A program made the translations under genes and the position numbers. The notes beneath the pieces were generated by a model. The model was given only the letters and a program-made list of their open reading frames with translations. It did no database searches and was not told the DNA's origin. 64,000 bases of DNA from Segatella copri (GTDB lineage Bacteria > Bacteroidota > Bacteroidia > Bacteroidales > Bacteroidaceae), in NCBI RefSeq assembly GCF_019127135.1, contig NZ_JAHOEA010000001.1, positions 62,001 to 126,000 on the forward strand, written 5' to 3'. Below are positions 1 to 7,966 of the stretch, one piece after another. Each line of letters starts with the position of its first letter. The first letter of the stretch is position 1.

Positions 1-1659
1 GGTGTAGGTATCATGGTTTCTATCAACCAGCGTCTGGATGCTGAAACCATCAACATGGTGGCTGAGGAGTTCGGTTTCAAGACCGAATACGTAAGTGCCG
101 AGGTTCAGGAGGCCGTGAGCGAGGAAGAGGATGATGAGAACGACTTGGTTCCACGTGCTCCAATCGTAACCGTGATGGGTCACGTAGACCATGGTAAGAC
201 CTCTTTGCTCGACTATATCCGCAATACCAATGTGATTGCCGGTGAGGCGGGTGGTATTACCCAGCATATCGGTGCCTACAGTGTGACCCTGAAAAGCGGT
301 CGCAAGGTAACCTTCCTTGATACTCCAGGTCACGAGGCGTTCACCGCCATGCGTGCCCGTGGTGCCCAGGCTACCGATATCGCCATCATCATCATCGCAG
401 CCGATGACTCTGTGATGCCAACTACCAAGGAGGCTATCGCTCATGCGCAGGCTGCCGGTGTGCCAATGGTATTCGCAATCAACAAGATTGATAAGCCAGG
501 TGCTAACCCAGACCGTATCCGTGAAGACTTGGCTAACATGAACCTGCTCGTCGAGGAGTGGGGTGGTAAGTATCAGTGCCAGGAAATCAGTGCCAAGAAG
601 GGTATCGGTGTTCACGATCTGCTCGACAAGGTGCTCCTCGAGGCTGATATGCTCGACTTGAAGGCTAACCCTAACCGTCGCGCAACAGGTACCATCATCG
701 AGTCTTCTCTCGACAAGGGTCGTGGATATGTTTCTACCGTATTGGTTGCCAACGGTACCTTGAAGGTAGGCGACATCGTTCTCGCCGGTACTTCTTGGGG
801 TCGTGTAAAGGCAATGTTCAATGAGCGTAATGCCAATATCAAGTCGGCTGCTCCAGCTGAGCCAGCTATCATCCTCGGTTTGAACGGTGCGCCTACTGCA
901 GGTGACCAGTTCCACGTAATCGAGACTGAGCAGGAGGCTCGCGAAATTGCCAACAAGCGTGAGCAGTTGCAGCGTGAGCAGGGCTTGCGTACTCAGAAGC
1001 GCTTGACCTTGGGTGATATTTCTCACCGTATCGCACGTGGTGAGTTCCATGAGTTGAACGTCATCGTGAAGGGTGATACCGACGGTTCTGTTGAGGCATT
1101 GAGCGACTCATTCATCAAACTTTCTACCGAGAAGGTTCAGGTGAACGTAGTCAACAAGGCAGTAGGTCAGATTTCAGAGAACGACGTGATGCTGGCATCT
1201 GCTTCAGATGCAGTCATCGTTGGTTTCCAGGTTCGTCCATCTGCCGATGCTCGCAAGGCTGCCGACCGTGAGGGTGTTGAAATCAACACATACTCTATCA
1301 TCTACGATGCTATCGATGATATCAAGAGCGCGATGGTAGGTATGCTCGACAAGGTGAAGAAGGAAATCGTTACCGGTCAGGTTGAGGTTAAGCAGACCTT
1401 CAAGATTTCTAAGGTGGGTACTATTGCCGGTGGTCTCGTTACCGAGGGTAAGGTACATGCTAAGGATAAGGCTCGCGTCATCCGTGACGGTATCGTGATC
1501 CGTACTGCTGAAATCGGTGCCTTGAAGCGTTACAAGGACGATGTCAAGGAGGTGGTTACCGGTATGGAATGCGGTTTGAGCCTCGTCAACTACAACGATA
1601 TCCAGGAGGGCGACGTTATCGAGACTTTCACTGAGATCGAGGTAGAGCAGAAGCTTTAA
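1..1659 (+). CDS. infB: Translation initiation factor IF-2, 3' part (5' end outside window)
   Basis: IF-2 is a GTPase that places initiator tRNA on the 30S subunit and promotes 50S joining. The frame is open from base 1, so the gene starts upstream. The first visible residues match the IF2_N motif ([12 protein letters not shown], then [13 protein letters not shown]). An acidic linker follows, then the GTPase domain with G1 [10 protein letters not shown]3 DTPGHEAF and G4 NKID. Domains II, III and the C-terminal tRNA-binding barrel complete it. About 552 residues are visible, so the variable N-terminal half is missing. It is followed after 138 bp by sufB in the same direction; a weak hairpin lies between. 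Identity is certain; only the true start is unseen. Confidence 0.97.
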   Translation, partial: GVGIMVSINQRLDAETINMVAEEFGFKTEYVSAEVQEAVSEEEDDENDLVPRAPIVTVMGHVDHGKTSLLDYIRNTNVIAGEAGGITQHIGAYSVTLKSGRKVTFLDTPGHEAFTAMRARGAQATDIAIIIIAADDSVMPTTKEAIAHAQAAGVPMVFAINKIDKPGANPDRIREDLANMNLLVEEWGGKYQCQEISAKKGIGVHDLLDKVLLEADMLDLKANPNRRATGTIIESSLDKGRGYVSTVLVANGTLKVGDIVLAGTSWGRVKAMFNERNANIKSAAPAEPAIILGLNGAPTAGDQFHVIETEQEAREIANKREQLQREQGLRTQKRLTLGDISHRIARGEFHELNVIVKGDTDGSVEALSDSFIKLSTEKVQVNVVNKAVGQISENDVMLASASDAVIVGFQVRPSADARKAADREGVEINTYSIIYDAIDDIKSAMVGMLDKVKKEIVTGQVEVKQTFKISKVGTIAGGLVTEGKVHAKDKARVIRDGIVIRTAEIGALKRYKDDVKEVVTGMECGLSLVNYNDIQEGDVIETFTEIEVEQKL

Positions 1660-1714
1660 TAAAGTGAAGAGTGAAGAACGAAAAGTGAAGAATTCATTTG
1701 TTTTTCGCTCTATC

Positions 1715-1730
1715 ATATATATAATAAGGT
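1715..1730 (+). repeat. Recurring intergenic word ATATATATAATAAGGT (copy upstream of sufB)
   Basis: This 16-mer recurs exactly at 21545-21560 (+), 59217-59232 (+) and 50058-50073 (-), with a 15-base match at 43860-43874 (-) and a looser relative near 12505-12521 (-). All copies are intergenic. Here it lies between infB and sufB. Function unknown. Confidence 0.6.
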
Positions 1731-1759
1731 AGGGATGAGTCCTCAGCGGCTTATCCCTA
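1730..1759 (+). terminator. Weak hairpin between infB and sufB
   Basis: TAGGGATGA at 1730-1738 pairs with TTATCCCTA at 1751-1759 (9 bp, one G.U) around a 12-nt loop. Only TTTAGGG follows, so it is a poor intrinsic terminator. It may be an attenuator or processing site between infB and the suf genes. Confidence 0.35.
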
Positions 1760-1797
1760 TTTAGGGTTAAAATAACGAAAGGTTATTCTAAATAACA

Positions 1798-3249
1798 ATG
1801 GCAGAAATAGAGAAAGAACAGAATCAGGTTGTCAAGGATGTGATAGACCAGAAATACGAGTATGGTTTTACCACGGATGTGCATACTGAAATCATAGAAA
1901 AGGGTCTCAACGAGGATGTTGTGCGCCTGATCTCGCAGAAGAAAGGAGAGCCGGATTGGATGCTCGAATTTCGTCTGAAAGCCTACAATTACTGGAAGAC
2001 GCTCAAGGAGCCAAAATGGGGACATGTTCACGTGCCACCTATTGACTACCAGGAGATTTCATACTATGCCGACCCTTTGGCAAAGAAGCCGAAGAACAAG
2101 GAGATTGATCCTGAGTTGGAGAAGACATTCGATAAACTCGGTATTCCTCTGGAGGAGCGTCTGGCTTTGAGCGGTACCGCCGTAGATGCCATCATGGACT
2201 CTGTGTCGGTAAAGACTACTTTCAAGGAGAAACTCCGTGAGAAGGGCGTCATCTTCTGCAGTATTGGTGAGGCTGTGAAGGAGCATCCTGATTTGGTAAG
2301 AGAGTATCTGGGAACCGTAGTTCCTTATCGTGATAACTTTTATGCAGCCTTGAACAGTTGCGTATTCAGTGATGGCTCATTCGTTTATATTCCTAAGGGC
2401 GTCCGCTGTCCGATGGAGTTGAGCAGTTACTTCCGCATCAATGCCCGTAACACCGGTCAGTTTGAGCGTACATTGATTATCGCTGATGATGATGCTTACG
2501 TTTCTTACCTGGAGGGATGTACAGCGCCAATGCGTGATGAGAACCAGCTCCATGCGGCTATCGTAGAGATTATTGTCAAGGATAATGCTGAGGTGAAGTA
2601 CTCTACCGTTCAGAACTGGTATCCTGGTGATGAGCATGGTAAGGGTGGTGTGCTGAACCTGGTAACCAAGCGAGGCGACTTGCGCGGTGTGAACTCTAAG
2701 TTGAGCTGGACTCAGGTAGAGACGGGTTCTGCGATTACCTGGAAGTATCCTTCCTGCATCTTGCGTGGCGACAACTCTGTAGCTGAGTTCTACAGTGTGG
2801 CTGTTACCAACAACTATCAGGAGGCTGATACGGGTACCAAGATGATTCACATGGGTAAGAACACCAAGAGCACCATCATTTCGAAGGGTATCTCGGCAGG
2901 TCATAGCCAGAACTCCTATCGTGGTCTGGTTCGTGCAACATCCAATGCCGACAATGCACGCAACTACAGTTCCTGCGACTCCTTGTTGCTGGGCAGCGAT
3001 TGTGGAGCGCATACCTTCCCATATATGGATGCCCATAACGACACAGCCGTGTTCGAGCATGAGGCAACTACCTCGAAGATTTCAGAAGACCAGCTCTTCT
3101 ATTGCAATCAGCGAGGCATTCCTACCGAGGAGGCTGTCGGCCTGATCGTAAACGGTTATGCCAAGGATGTGCTCAACAAGTTGCCTATGGAGTTTGCCGT
3201 TGAGGCACAGAAACTCCTGAGTGTTTCACTCGAAGGAACCGTAGGATAA
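1798..3249 (+). CDS. sufB: Fe-S cluster assembly scaffold protein SufB
   Basis: SufB is the scaffold subunit of the cytoplasmic SufBC2D complex, on which Fe-S clusters are built from sulfur delivered by the desulfurase. The product is 483 residues, the usual SufB length. It shows the family regions RPMEL-like [14 protein letters not shown], the segment [23 protein letters not shown], and the C-terminal [12 protein letters not shown]. It is the first gene of a tight sufB-sufC-sufD cluster, with sufS close behind. This matches the Suf arrangement of many Bacteroidota, where it is the housekeeping Fe-S system. The ATG at 1798 follows an AT-rich leader without a clear Shine-Dalgarno, which is normal in this phylum. 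Confidence 0.97.
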   Translation: MAEIEKEQNQVVKDVIDQKYEYGFTTDVHTEIIEKGLNEDVVRLISQKKGEPDWMLEFRLKAYNYWKTLKEPKWGHVHVPPIDYQEISYYADPLAKKPKNKEIDPELEKTFDKLGIPLEERLALSGTAVDAIMDSVSVKTTFKEKLREKGVIFCSIGEAVKEHPDLVREYLGTVVPYRDNFYAALNSCVFSDGSFVYIPKGVRCPMELSSYFRINARNTGQFERTLIIADDDAYVSYLEGCTAPMRDENQLHAAIVEIIVKDNAEVKYSTVQNWYPGDEHGKGGVLNLVTKRGDLRGVNSKLSWTQVETGSAITWKYPSCILRGDNSVAEFYSVAVTNNYQEADTGTKMIHMGKNTKSTIISKGISAGHSQNSYRGLVRATSNADNARNYSSCDSLLLGSDCGAHTFPYMDAHNDTAVFEHEATTSKISEDQLFYCNQRGIPTEEAVGLIVNGYAKDVLNKLPMEFAVEAQKLLSVSLEGTVG

Positions 3250-3292
3250 TCATCATAATTCTCGATGAAATCGATAAAAATTGACTAAAATT

Positions 3293-4048
3293 ATGTTAGA
3301 GGTTAAGAATCTGCATGCTACTATTGCAGGCAAAGAAATATTGAAAGGTATCAACCTGACTATCAACGACGGTGAGATACATGCTATCATGGGACCTAAT
3401 GGTTCCGGTAAGTCAACCTTGAGCGCTGTGCTTACAGGTAACCCTCTTTATACCGTAACCGAGGGTGAGGCTATCTTCAACGGCAAGAACCTTCTGGATA
3501 TGAAGCCAGAGGACCGTGCCCGTGAAGGCTTGTTCCTCTCTTTCCAGTATCCAGTAGAGATTCCTGGTGTATCCATGACCAACTTCATGCGTGCGGCTAT
3601 CAATGCCAAGCGTGAGTATCAGGGTTTGGAACCATTGAACACAAGCGAATTCATGAAGCTGATGCGTGAGAAGCGCGAGTTGGTGGAATTGGATAGCAAG
3701 TTGGCTCGCCGTTCTGTAAACGAAGGTTTCTCGGGTGGTGAGAAGAAGCGCAACGAGATTTTCCAGATGGCTATGCTGGAGCCAAAGCTCTCTATCCTCG
3801 ATGAAACCGACTCTGGTCTCGATGTGGATGCGATGCGTATCGTGGCTGACGGTGTGAACAAGATGCATACCGACAAGACATCTGCCATCGTCATCACTCA
3901 CTACGAGCGTCTGCTCGATATGATTAAGCCAAGTGTGGTTCACGTACTCTATAAAGGTAGAATCGTGAAGACTGCCGGTCCTGAACTTGCCAAGGAGATT
4001 GAGGCTCGTGGCTACGACTGGATCAAGGCTGAAGTAGATGAGAAATAA
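3293..4048 (+). CDS. sufC: Fe-S assembly ATPase SufC
   Basis: SufC is the ABC-type ATPase of SufBC2D; ATP-driven dimerisation remodels SufB/SufD during cluster assembly. It has Walker A GPNGSGKST, the signature SGGEKKRNEIFQ, Walker B with LSILDETDSGLD, and a late switch histidine in ITHYERL. Starting at ATG 3293 gives 251 residues beginning MLEVKNLHAT, matching SufC proteins of about 250 residues. A TTG at 3281 would add only four residues and is less likely. It lies 43 bp after sufB and just before sufD, so the three are probably cotranscribed. Confidence 0.96.
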   Translation: MLEVKNLHATIAGKEILKGINLTINDGEIHAIMGPNGSGKSTLSAVLTGNPLYTVTEGEAIFNGKNLLDMKPEDRAREGLFLSFQYPVEIPGVSMTNFMRAAINAKREYQGLEPLNTSEFMKLMREKRELVELDSKLARRSVNEGFSGGEKKRNEIFQMAMLEPKLSILDETDSGLDVDAMRIVADGVNKMHTDKTSAIVITHYERLLDMIKPSVVHVLYKGRIVKTAGPELAKEIEARGYDWIKAEVDEK

Positions 4049-4062
4049 TAAGGAGGATGGCT

Positions 4063-5406
4063 ATGCTTTCAGAAAAACAATATTTAGACTTGTATCAGTC
4101 TTCTTCGAGAATCATCAAGAAGAACAGTGCTGAGGTGCTCAATGCGGTGCGCGATGCAGCATTCGAGGACTTCCGTCGTCTGGGCTTTCCTTCCCGTAAG
4201 GTAGAAAGATACAAGTATACAGATATGAACGCCATCTTCGAGCCAGACTATGGCTTGAACTTGAATCGCCTGGAAATTCCGGTGGATCCATACGAGGCTT
4301 TCCGCTGCGATGTGCCTAACCTGAGCACTTCGCTCTACTTCGTGGTGAACGATGCTTTCTATTGCAAGGCATTGCCAAAGGTAGAGTTGCCAGAGGGTGT
4401 TATCGTGGACTCTTTGAACAAGATTGCTGCAGAAAACCCTGAATTCATCGGGAAATACTACGCTAAGATTGCCAAAACCGATGAAGATGGCATCACGGCA
4501 TTGAATACATTCCTGGCGCAGGATGGCTTGCTTATCTACGTACCAAAGAACGTGAAGGTGGAGCGAACCATTCAGGTCATCAATATTCTCCGTTCGGATG
4601 TTGATTTGATGGTGAACCGTCGTGTTCTCATCGTCATGGAACAGGGTGCTGAGGCTAAGTTCCTCTTCTGCGACCATGCAGCCGATGACAAGAACTTCCT
4701 CGCAACCCAGGTTATCGAGGCTTATGTTGGCGAGAATGCCAGTCTCGACCTCTATTGTCTGGAGGAGACTCATTACAAGAACCGCCGTGTCAGCAACGTT
4801 TATATCGAGCAGCAGGCTAACAGCCGTGTAAACCATAACGTCATTACCCTTCATAACGGTATCACCCGCAACCGCCTCGACCTCGTATTCAAGGGCGAGG
4901 GAGCTGAGTGTTTCTGCAATGGTTGTGTGATTGCCGACAAGAACCAGGTGGTAGATAACAATACGCTCATCGATCATCAGGTGGGTCATTGTACCAGCAA
5001 CGAGCTTTATAAGTATGTACTCGATGGTGAGGCACGTGGTGCTTTCGCCGGCAGAGTATTGGTTCGTCATGGTGCCCAGAAGACTATTTCTCAGGAAACC
5101 AACCAGAACCTCTGTGCTACGAAGACAGCCCGCATGTTCACCCAGCCGATGCTGGAGATCTATGCTGACGATGTGAAGTGTGCACACGGTAGTACTGTAG
5201 GTCAGCTCAACGATGCGGCATTGTTCTATATGCAGCAGCGTGGTGTGAGCCGTGAGGAGGCTAAGTTGCTCCTTCAGTTTGCATTTATCAACGAAGTCAT
5301 CGACAAGATGGAGCTGGAGCCATTGCGCGATCGCCTGCATCATCTCGTAGAGAAGCGATTCCGTGGTGAACTCAATAAGTGCGAGGGCTGCAAGCTTTGC
5401 AAGTAG
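4063..5406 (+). CDS. sufD: Fe-S assembly protein SufD
   Basis: SufD is the SufB paralogue that forms the SufBC2D complex and helps iron entry. The product is about 447 residues with the beta-helix core typical of SufB/D and the conserved C-terminal stretch DAALFYMQQRGVSREEA. The far C-terminus carries a CEGCKLCK cysteine cluster. A strong Shine-Dalgarno AGGAGG at 4051-4056 touches the ATG at 4057 but sits 6 nt before the ATG at 4063. I therefore prefer 4063; 4057 would add two residues. It is separated from sufC by 14 bp. Confidence 0.95.
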   Translation: MLSEKQYLDLYQSSSRIIKKNSAEVLNAVRDAAFEDFRRLGFPSRKVERYKYTDMNAIFEPDYGLNLNRLEIPVDPYEAFRCDVPNLSTSLYFVVNDAFYCKALPKVELPEGVIVDSLNKIAAENPEFIGKYYAKIAKTDEDGITALNTFLAQDGLLIYVPKNVKVERTIQVINILRSDVDLMVNRRVLIVMEQGAEAKFLFCDHAADDKNFLATQVIEAYVGENASLDLYCLEETHYKNRRVSNVYIEQQANSRVNHNVITLHNGITRNRLDLVFKGEGAECFCNGCVIADKNQVVDNNTLIDHQVGHCTSNELYKYVLDGEARGAFAGRVLVRHGAQKTISQETNQNLCATKTARMFTQPMLEIYADDVKCAHGSTVGQLNDAALFYMQQRGVSREEAKLLLQFAFINEVIDKMELEPLRDRLHHLVEKRFRGELNKCEGCKLCK

Positions 5407-5423
5407 ATAATTATGTGGTTAAA

Positions 5424-5525
5424 GGAGTTAAGAAGTTAAAGGAGTTAAGACAATTGTTATATTGTTTGAGATTCCTTTTGAAGACAGATTTACCGATGTC
5501 TTAACTTCTTTAACTCCTTAACTTC
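5424..5525. repeat. Inverted repeat of TTAA-rich units between sufD and sufS
   Basis: Two imperfect complementary arms of about 29 nt (5424-5452 and 5497-5525) are built from alternating 8/9-nt units such as TTAAAGGAG and TTAAGAAG. They could fold into a long stem in the sufD-sufS spacer of 135 bp. It could modulate sufS expression or be a dispersed repeat. Confidence 0.6.
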
Positions 5526-5541
5526 TTAACTTCTTAAAATT

Positions 5542-6756
5542 ATGTATGATATCAATCAAGTAAGAGCAGATTTCCCGATTTTATCGAGAAAGGTCTATGA
5601 TAAGCCATTGGTGTATCTGGATAATGCGGCAACCACGCAGAAGCCATTGTGCGTGCTCGATGCCATGCGCGACGAGTATCTCAATGTAAATGCCAATGTG
5701 CATCGTGGCGTTCACTATCTCTCTCAGCAGGCTACCGACCTTCATGAGGCAGCCCGCGAAACCGTGCGCAAGTTTATCAATGCGCCAAAGGTTGAGGAAG
5801 TCATCTTTACCCGTGGTACTACCGAGAGTCTGAATCTCGTGGTTTCATCGTTCTGCGATGCCTTTATGAGCGAGGGTGATGAGGTGATTATCTCTACCAT
5901 GGAGCATCACTCCAATATCGTGCCTTGGCAGTTGCAGGCAGCCAAGAAGGGAATTGCCATCCGTGTCATCCCAATCAACGATAAAGGTGAGATTAACCTC
6001 GATGAATTCGCCAATTTATTTACCGAACGCACCAAAATCGTGAGCATTGCCCAGGTGAGCAACGTGCTCGGTACGGTGAATCCGGTAAAAGAGATGATTA
6101 AGATAGCTCATGAGCACGATGTACCTGTCATGGTGGATGGCGCTCAGAGTACTCCTCACTTCGCTGTGGATGTACAGGATATGGATTGCGATTTCTTCGC
6201 TTTCAGCGGACATAAGATTTATGGTCCTACCGGTATCGGTGTGCTTTACGGCAAGGAAGAATGGCTCGACAAGTTGCCTCCTTATCAGGGAGGTGGTGAA
6301 ATGATTGAGAGCGTAAGTTTCGAGAAGACTACTTTCGAGAAGTTGCCATTCAAGTTTGAGGCTGGTACTCCTGATTATGTAGCTACCCACGGTCTGGCAA
6401 AGGCCATCGATTATGTCTCTGCACTCGGCATGGATAACATTGCCAAGCATGAGCAGGAATTGACCCGTTACTGCATGGAGCAGATGCGAACCATCGATGG
6501 AATCAGACTTTTTGGTGAACAGGATGGCAAAGATGCCGTTGTCAGCTTCTTGGTTGGTGATATTCATCACATGGATATGGGCACCTTGCTCGACCGTCTG
6601 GGCATCGCTGTACGTACCGGTCATCATTGCGCTCAGCCTTTGATGGACCGCTATGGTATTCTCGGCACCGTTCGTGCCAGCTTTGCCCTATATAATACAA
6701 AGGAAGAAATAGATGCGCTTGTAGCGGGCGTTAAACGAGTGGCTATGATGTTCTAA
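5542..6756 (+). CDS. sufS: Cysteine desulfurase SufS
   Basis: SufS is a PLP-dependent group II cysteine desulfurase that takes sulfur from cysteine and passes it to the SufBCD scaffold. At 404 residues it is full length. It shows the N-terminal YLDNAATTQKP, the PLP-lysine motif SGHKIYGPTGIGVLYG, and the C-terminal RTGHHCAQPLMDRYG with the catalytic cysteine in the form typical of SufS/CsdA. No sufE or sufU follows in the window, so its sulfur acceptor must be encoded elsewhere. It is the last gene of the suf cluster and is followed by a terminator-like hairpin. Confidence 0.96.
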   Translation: MYDINQVRADFPILSRKVYDKPLVYLDNAATTQKPLCVLDAMRDEYLNVNANVHRGVHYLSQQATDLHEAARETVRKFINAPKVEEVIFTRGTTESLNLVVSSFCDAFMSEGDEVIISTMEHHSNIVPWQLQAAKKGIAIRVIPINDKGEINLDEFANLFTERTKIVSIAQVSNVLGTVNPVKEMIKIAHEHDVPVMVDGAQSTPHFAVDVQDMDCDFFAFSGHKIYGPTGIGVLYGKEEWLDKLPPYQGGGEMIESVSFEKTTFEKLPFKFEAGTPDYVATHGLAKAIDYVSALGMDNIAKHEQELTRYCMEQMRTIDGIRLFGEQDGKDAVVSFLVGDIHHMDMGTLLDRLGIAVRTGHHCAQPLMDRYGILGTVRASFALYNTKEEIDALVAGVKRVAMMF

Positions 6757-6843
6757 GGAAAAATCATTTAAGCCGTTTACAGCGCACGTAAAAGCCTTAT
6801 TTAGCCAACTGGCGAGCGAAAGACAACCCACTGGCAAGCAAAG

Positions 6844-6880
6844 AACAGCCAACTGGCGCTACTGCGGACAGTTGGCTGTT
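6844..6880 (+). terminator. Terminator-like hairpin after sufS
   Basis: AACAGCCAACTG (6844-6855) pairs perfectly with CAGTTGGCTGTT (6869-6880): 12 bp with a 13-nt loop, followed by TGCGTTT. Diverged copies of ACTGGC occur just upstream. It is a plausible end of the suf transcript, although the U-run is poor. Confidence 0.55.
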
Positions 6881-6996
6881 TGCGTTTGGCAGTTATCAGA
6901 AAGTTGAGGTTGGAATGCCCAAATACTCTTCACTCTTCACCATTTTGTCGTAACGTGTTGTTATACTGATACTTACGCGCTGAAGAGACGTTCTGG

Positions 6997-7086
6997 CTCT
7001 TCACCCACTCTTCACCCTCTCTTCACCGCCTGGTGCTATGAGGGTGAAGAGTAGGTGAAGAGTGGGTGAAGAGTGGGTGAAGAGTT
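6997..7086. repeat. Hairpin built of 11-nt tandem units upstream of rnhB
   Basis: The left arm has three units of CTCTTCACCNN (6997-7029). The right arm has four units of GGTGAAGAGTN (7043-7086). Each unit is exactly 11 nt, and the arms are complementary around a 13-nt loop. Related GTGAAGAGTGAAGA strings occur at about 1663-1695, 7139-7155 and 30283-30305. This occupies most of the 422-bp sufS-rnhB gap. Confidence 0.8.
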
Positions 7087-7096
7087 AAAATGCTCT

Positions 7097-7104
7097 TATC
7101 TTTG
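7097..7104 (+). promoter_or_regulatory. Putative rnhB promoter, -7 box TATCTTTG
   Basis: TATCTTTG matches the Bacteroidota -7 consensus TAnnTTTG. Transcription would begin near 7110, giving a leader of about 70 nt to the rnhB start chosen here. No good -33 TTTG is visible. Confidence 0.5.
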
Positions 7105-7178
7105 TAACTGCCCTATAATTAAGCGGTTACAAAATAGAGGTGAAGAGTGAAGAGATAAACGTAAAATTCATCATAATT

Positions 7179-7787
7179 ATGTTAGAAAGTCATTATTATA
7201 AGGATATGGTAGAGGCTGGCTGCGATGAGGCTGGCAGAGGATGTTTGGCTGGCAGCGTATATGCTGCAGCCGTCATTCTTCCTCCCGGTTATCAGAATGC
7301 CGATTTGAACGATAGTAAGAAGCTCACGGATAAGAAGCGCAAGGCGCTCCGCGTGCAGATAGAGCGTGATGCCGTAGCTTGGGCTGTGGGCATTGTTACT
7401 CCCGAAGAAATCGATAAAATCAATATCCTCAACGCCAGTATCCTGGCTATGCACCGTGCCCTGGACCAGCTCAAGGTTCGTCCGGAGGCAGTTATCGTGG
7501 ATGGTAACCGCTTCAAACCCTACAAGGATTTGCCTTATACAACCATCGTAAAGGGTGACGGCAAGTATCTGTCTATTGCAGCTGCCAGCATCCTTGCCAA
7601 GACCTATCGTGATGATTACATGGATGCGCTGGCAGAAGAATATCCGCAGTACGATTGGAAAGGCAACAAGGGTTATCCTACCAAGAAGCATCGTGCTGCC
7701 ATCAGGGAATTTGGTGTTACGCCTTATCATCGTATGAGCTATAATCTTTTAGGCACTGGCGAATTGAGTATTGATTTCAAGGATTAG
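7179..7787 (+). CDS. rnhB: Ribonuclease HII
   Basis: RNase HII removes single ribonucleotides and RNA from RNA/DNA hybrids. The N-terminus GCDEAGRGCLAG carries the catalytic Asp-Glu pair. IVDGNRFKPY and the C-terminal KNKGYPTKKHRAAI complete the family pattern. ATG 7179 gives 202 residues (E. coli RnhB has 198). A GTG at 7140 would add 13 residues that fit nothing in the family and are partly encoded by a repeat, so I reject it. It has its own likely promoter and is followed by a strong terminator. Confidence 0.95.
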   Translation: MLESHYYKDMVEAGCDEAGRGCLAGSVYAAAVILPPGYQNADLNDSKKLTDKKRKALRVQIERDAVAWAVGIVTPEEIDKINILNASILAMHRALDQLKVRPEAVIVDGNRFKPYKDLPYTTIVKGDGKYLSIAAASILAKTYRDDYMDALAEEYPQYDWKGNKGYPTKKHRAAIREFGVTPYHRMSYNLLGTGELSIDFKD

Positions 7788-7812
7788 AGACCCCCTGTTA
7801 TGCCCCTTTTTA

Positions 7813-7870
7813 TGAAACAGGCTTCGATGCTCAATGAAACAGGCTTCGTTTGCCATCGAAGCCTGTTTCA
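7813..7870 (+). terminator. rnhB terminator with two alternative left arms
   Basis: The left arm 7813-7829 pairs perfectly over 17 bp with 7854-7870, followed by TTTTTT. The loop contains a second copy of the left arm (7835-7848). That copy can instead make a 14-bp stem with an 8-nt loop and the same right arm. Either fold would terminate transcription. Confidence 0.85.
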
Positions 7871-7898
7871 TTTTTTAGGGCAGTATTGATAAAAAAAT

Positions 7899-7930
7899 AA
7901 GAGGACGAACCTTCACAGGCTCGCCCTCTT
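7899..7930 (-). terminator. Terminator of the pectin-locus operon
   Basis: A 13-bp stem (7899-7911 with 7918-7930, 6-nt loop) has two A-C mismatches in + strand RNA. In - strand RNA these become G.U pairs, and a U-rich tract follows on the - strand. This fits termination of the - strand operon ending at 7967. Confidence 0.7.
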
Positions 7931-7966
7931 TGTTTTTTATTAAATATGTATATCTGATAATATAAT

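Noticed and set aside
4084..5343. 419-aa open frame antisense to sufD
   Set aside because: It is the codon-bias shadow of sufD, has no family motif, and sufD is certain.
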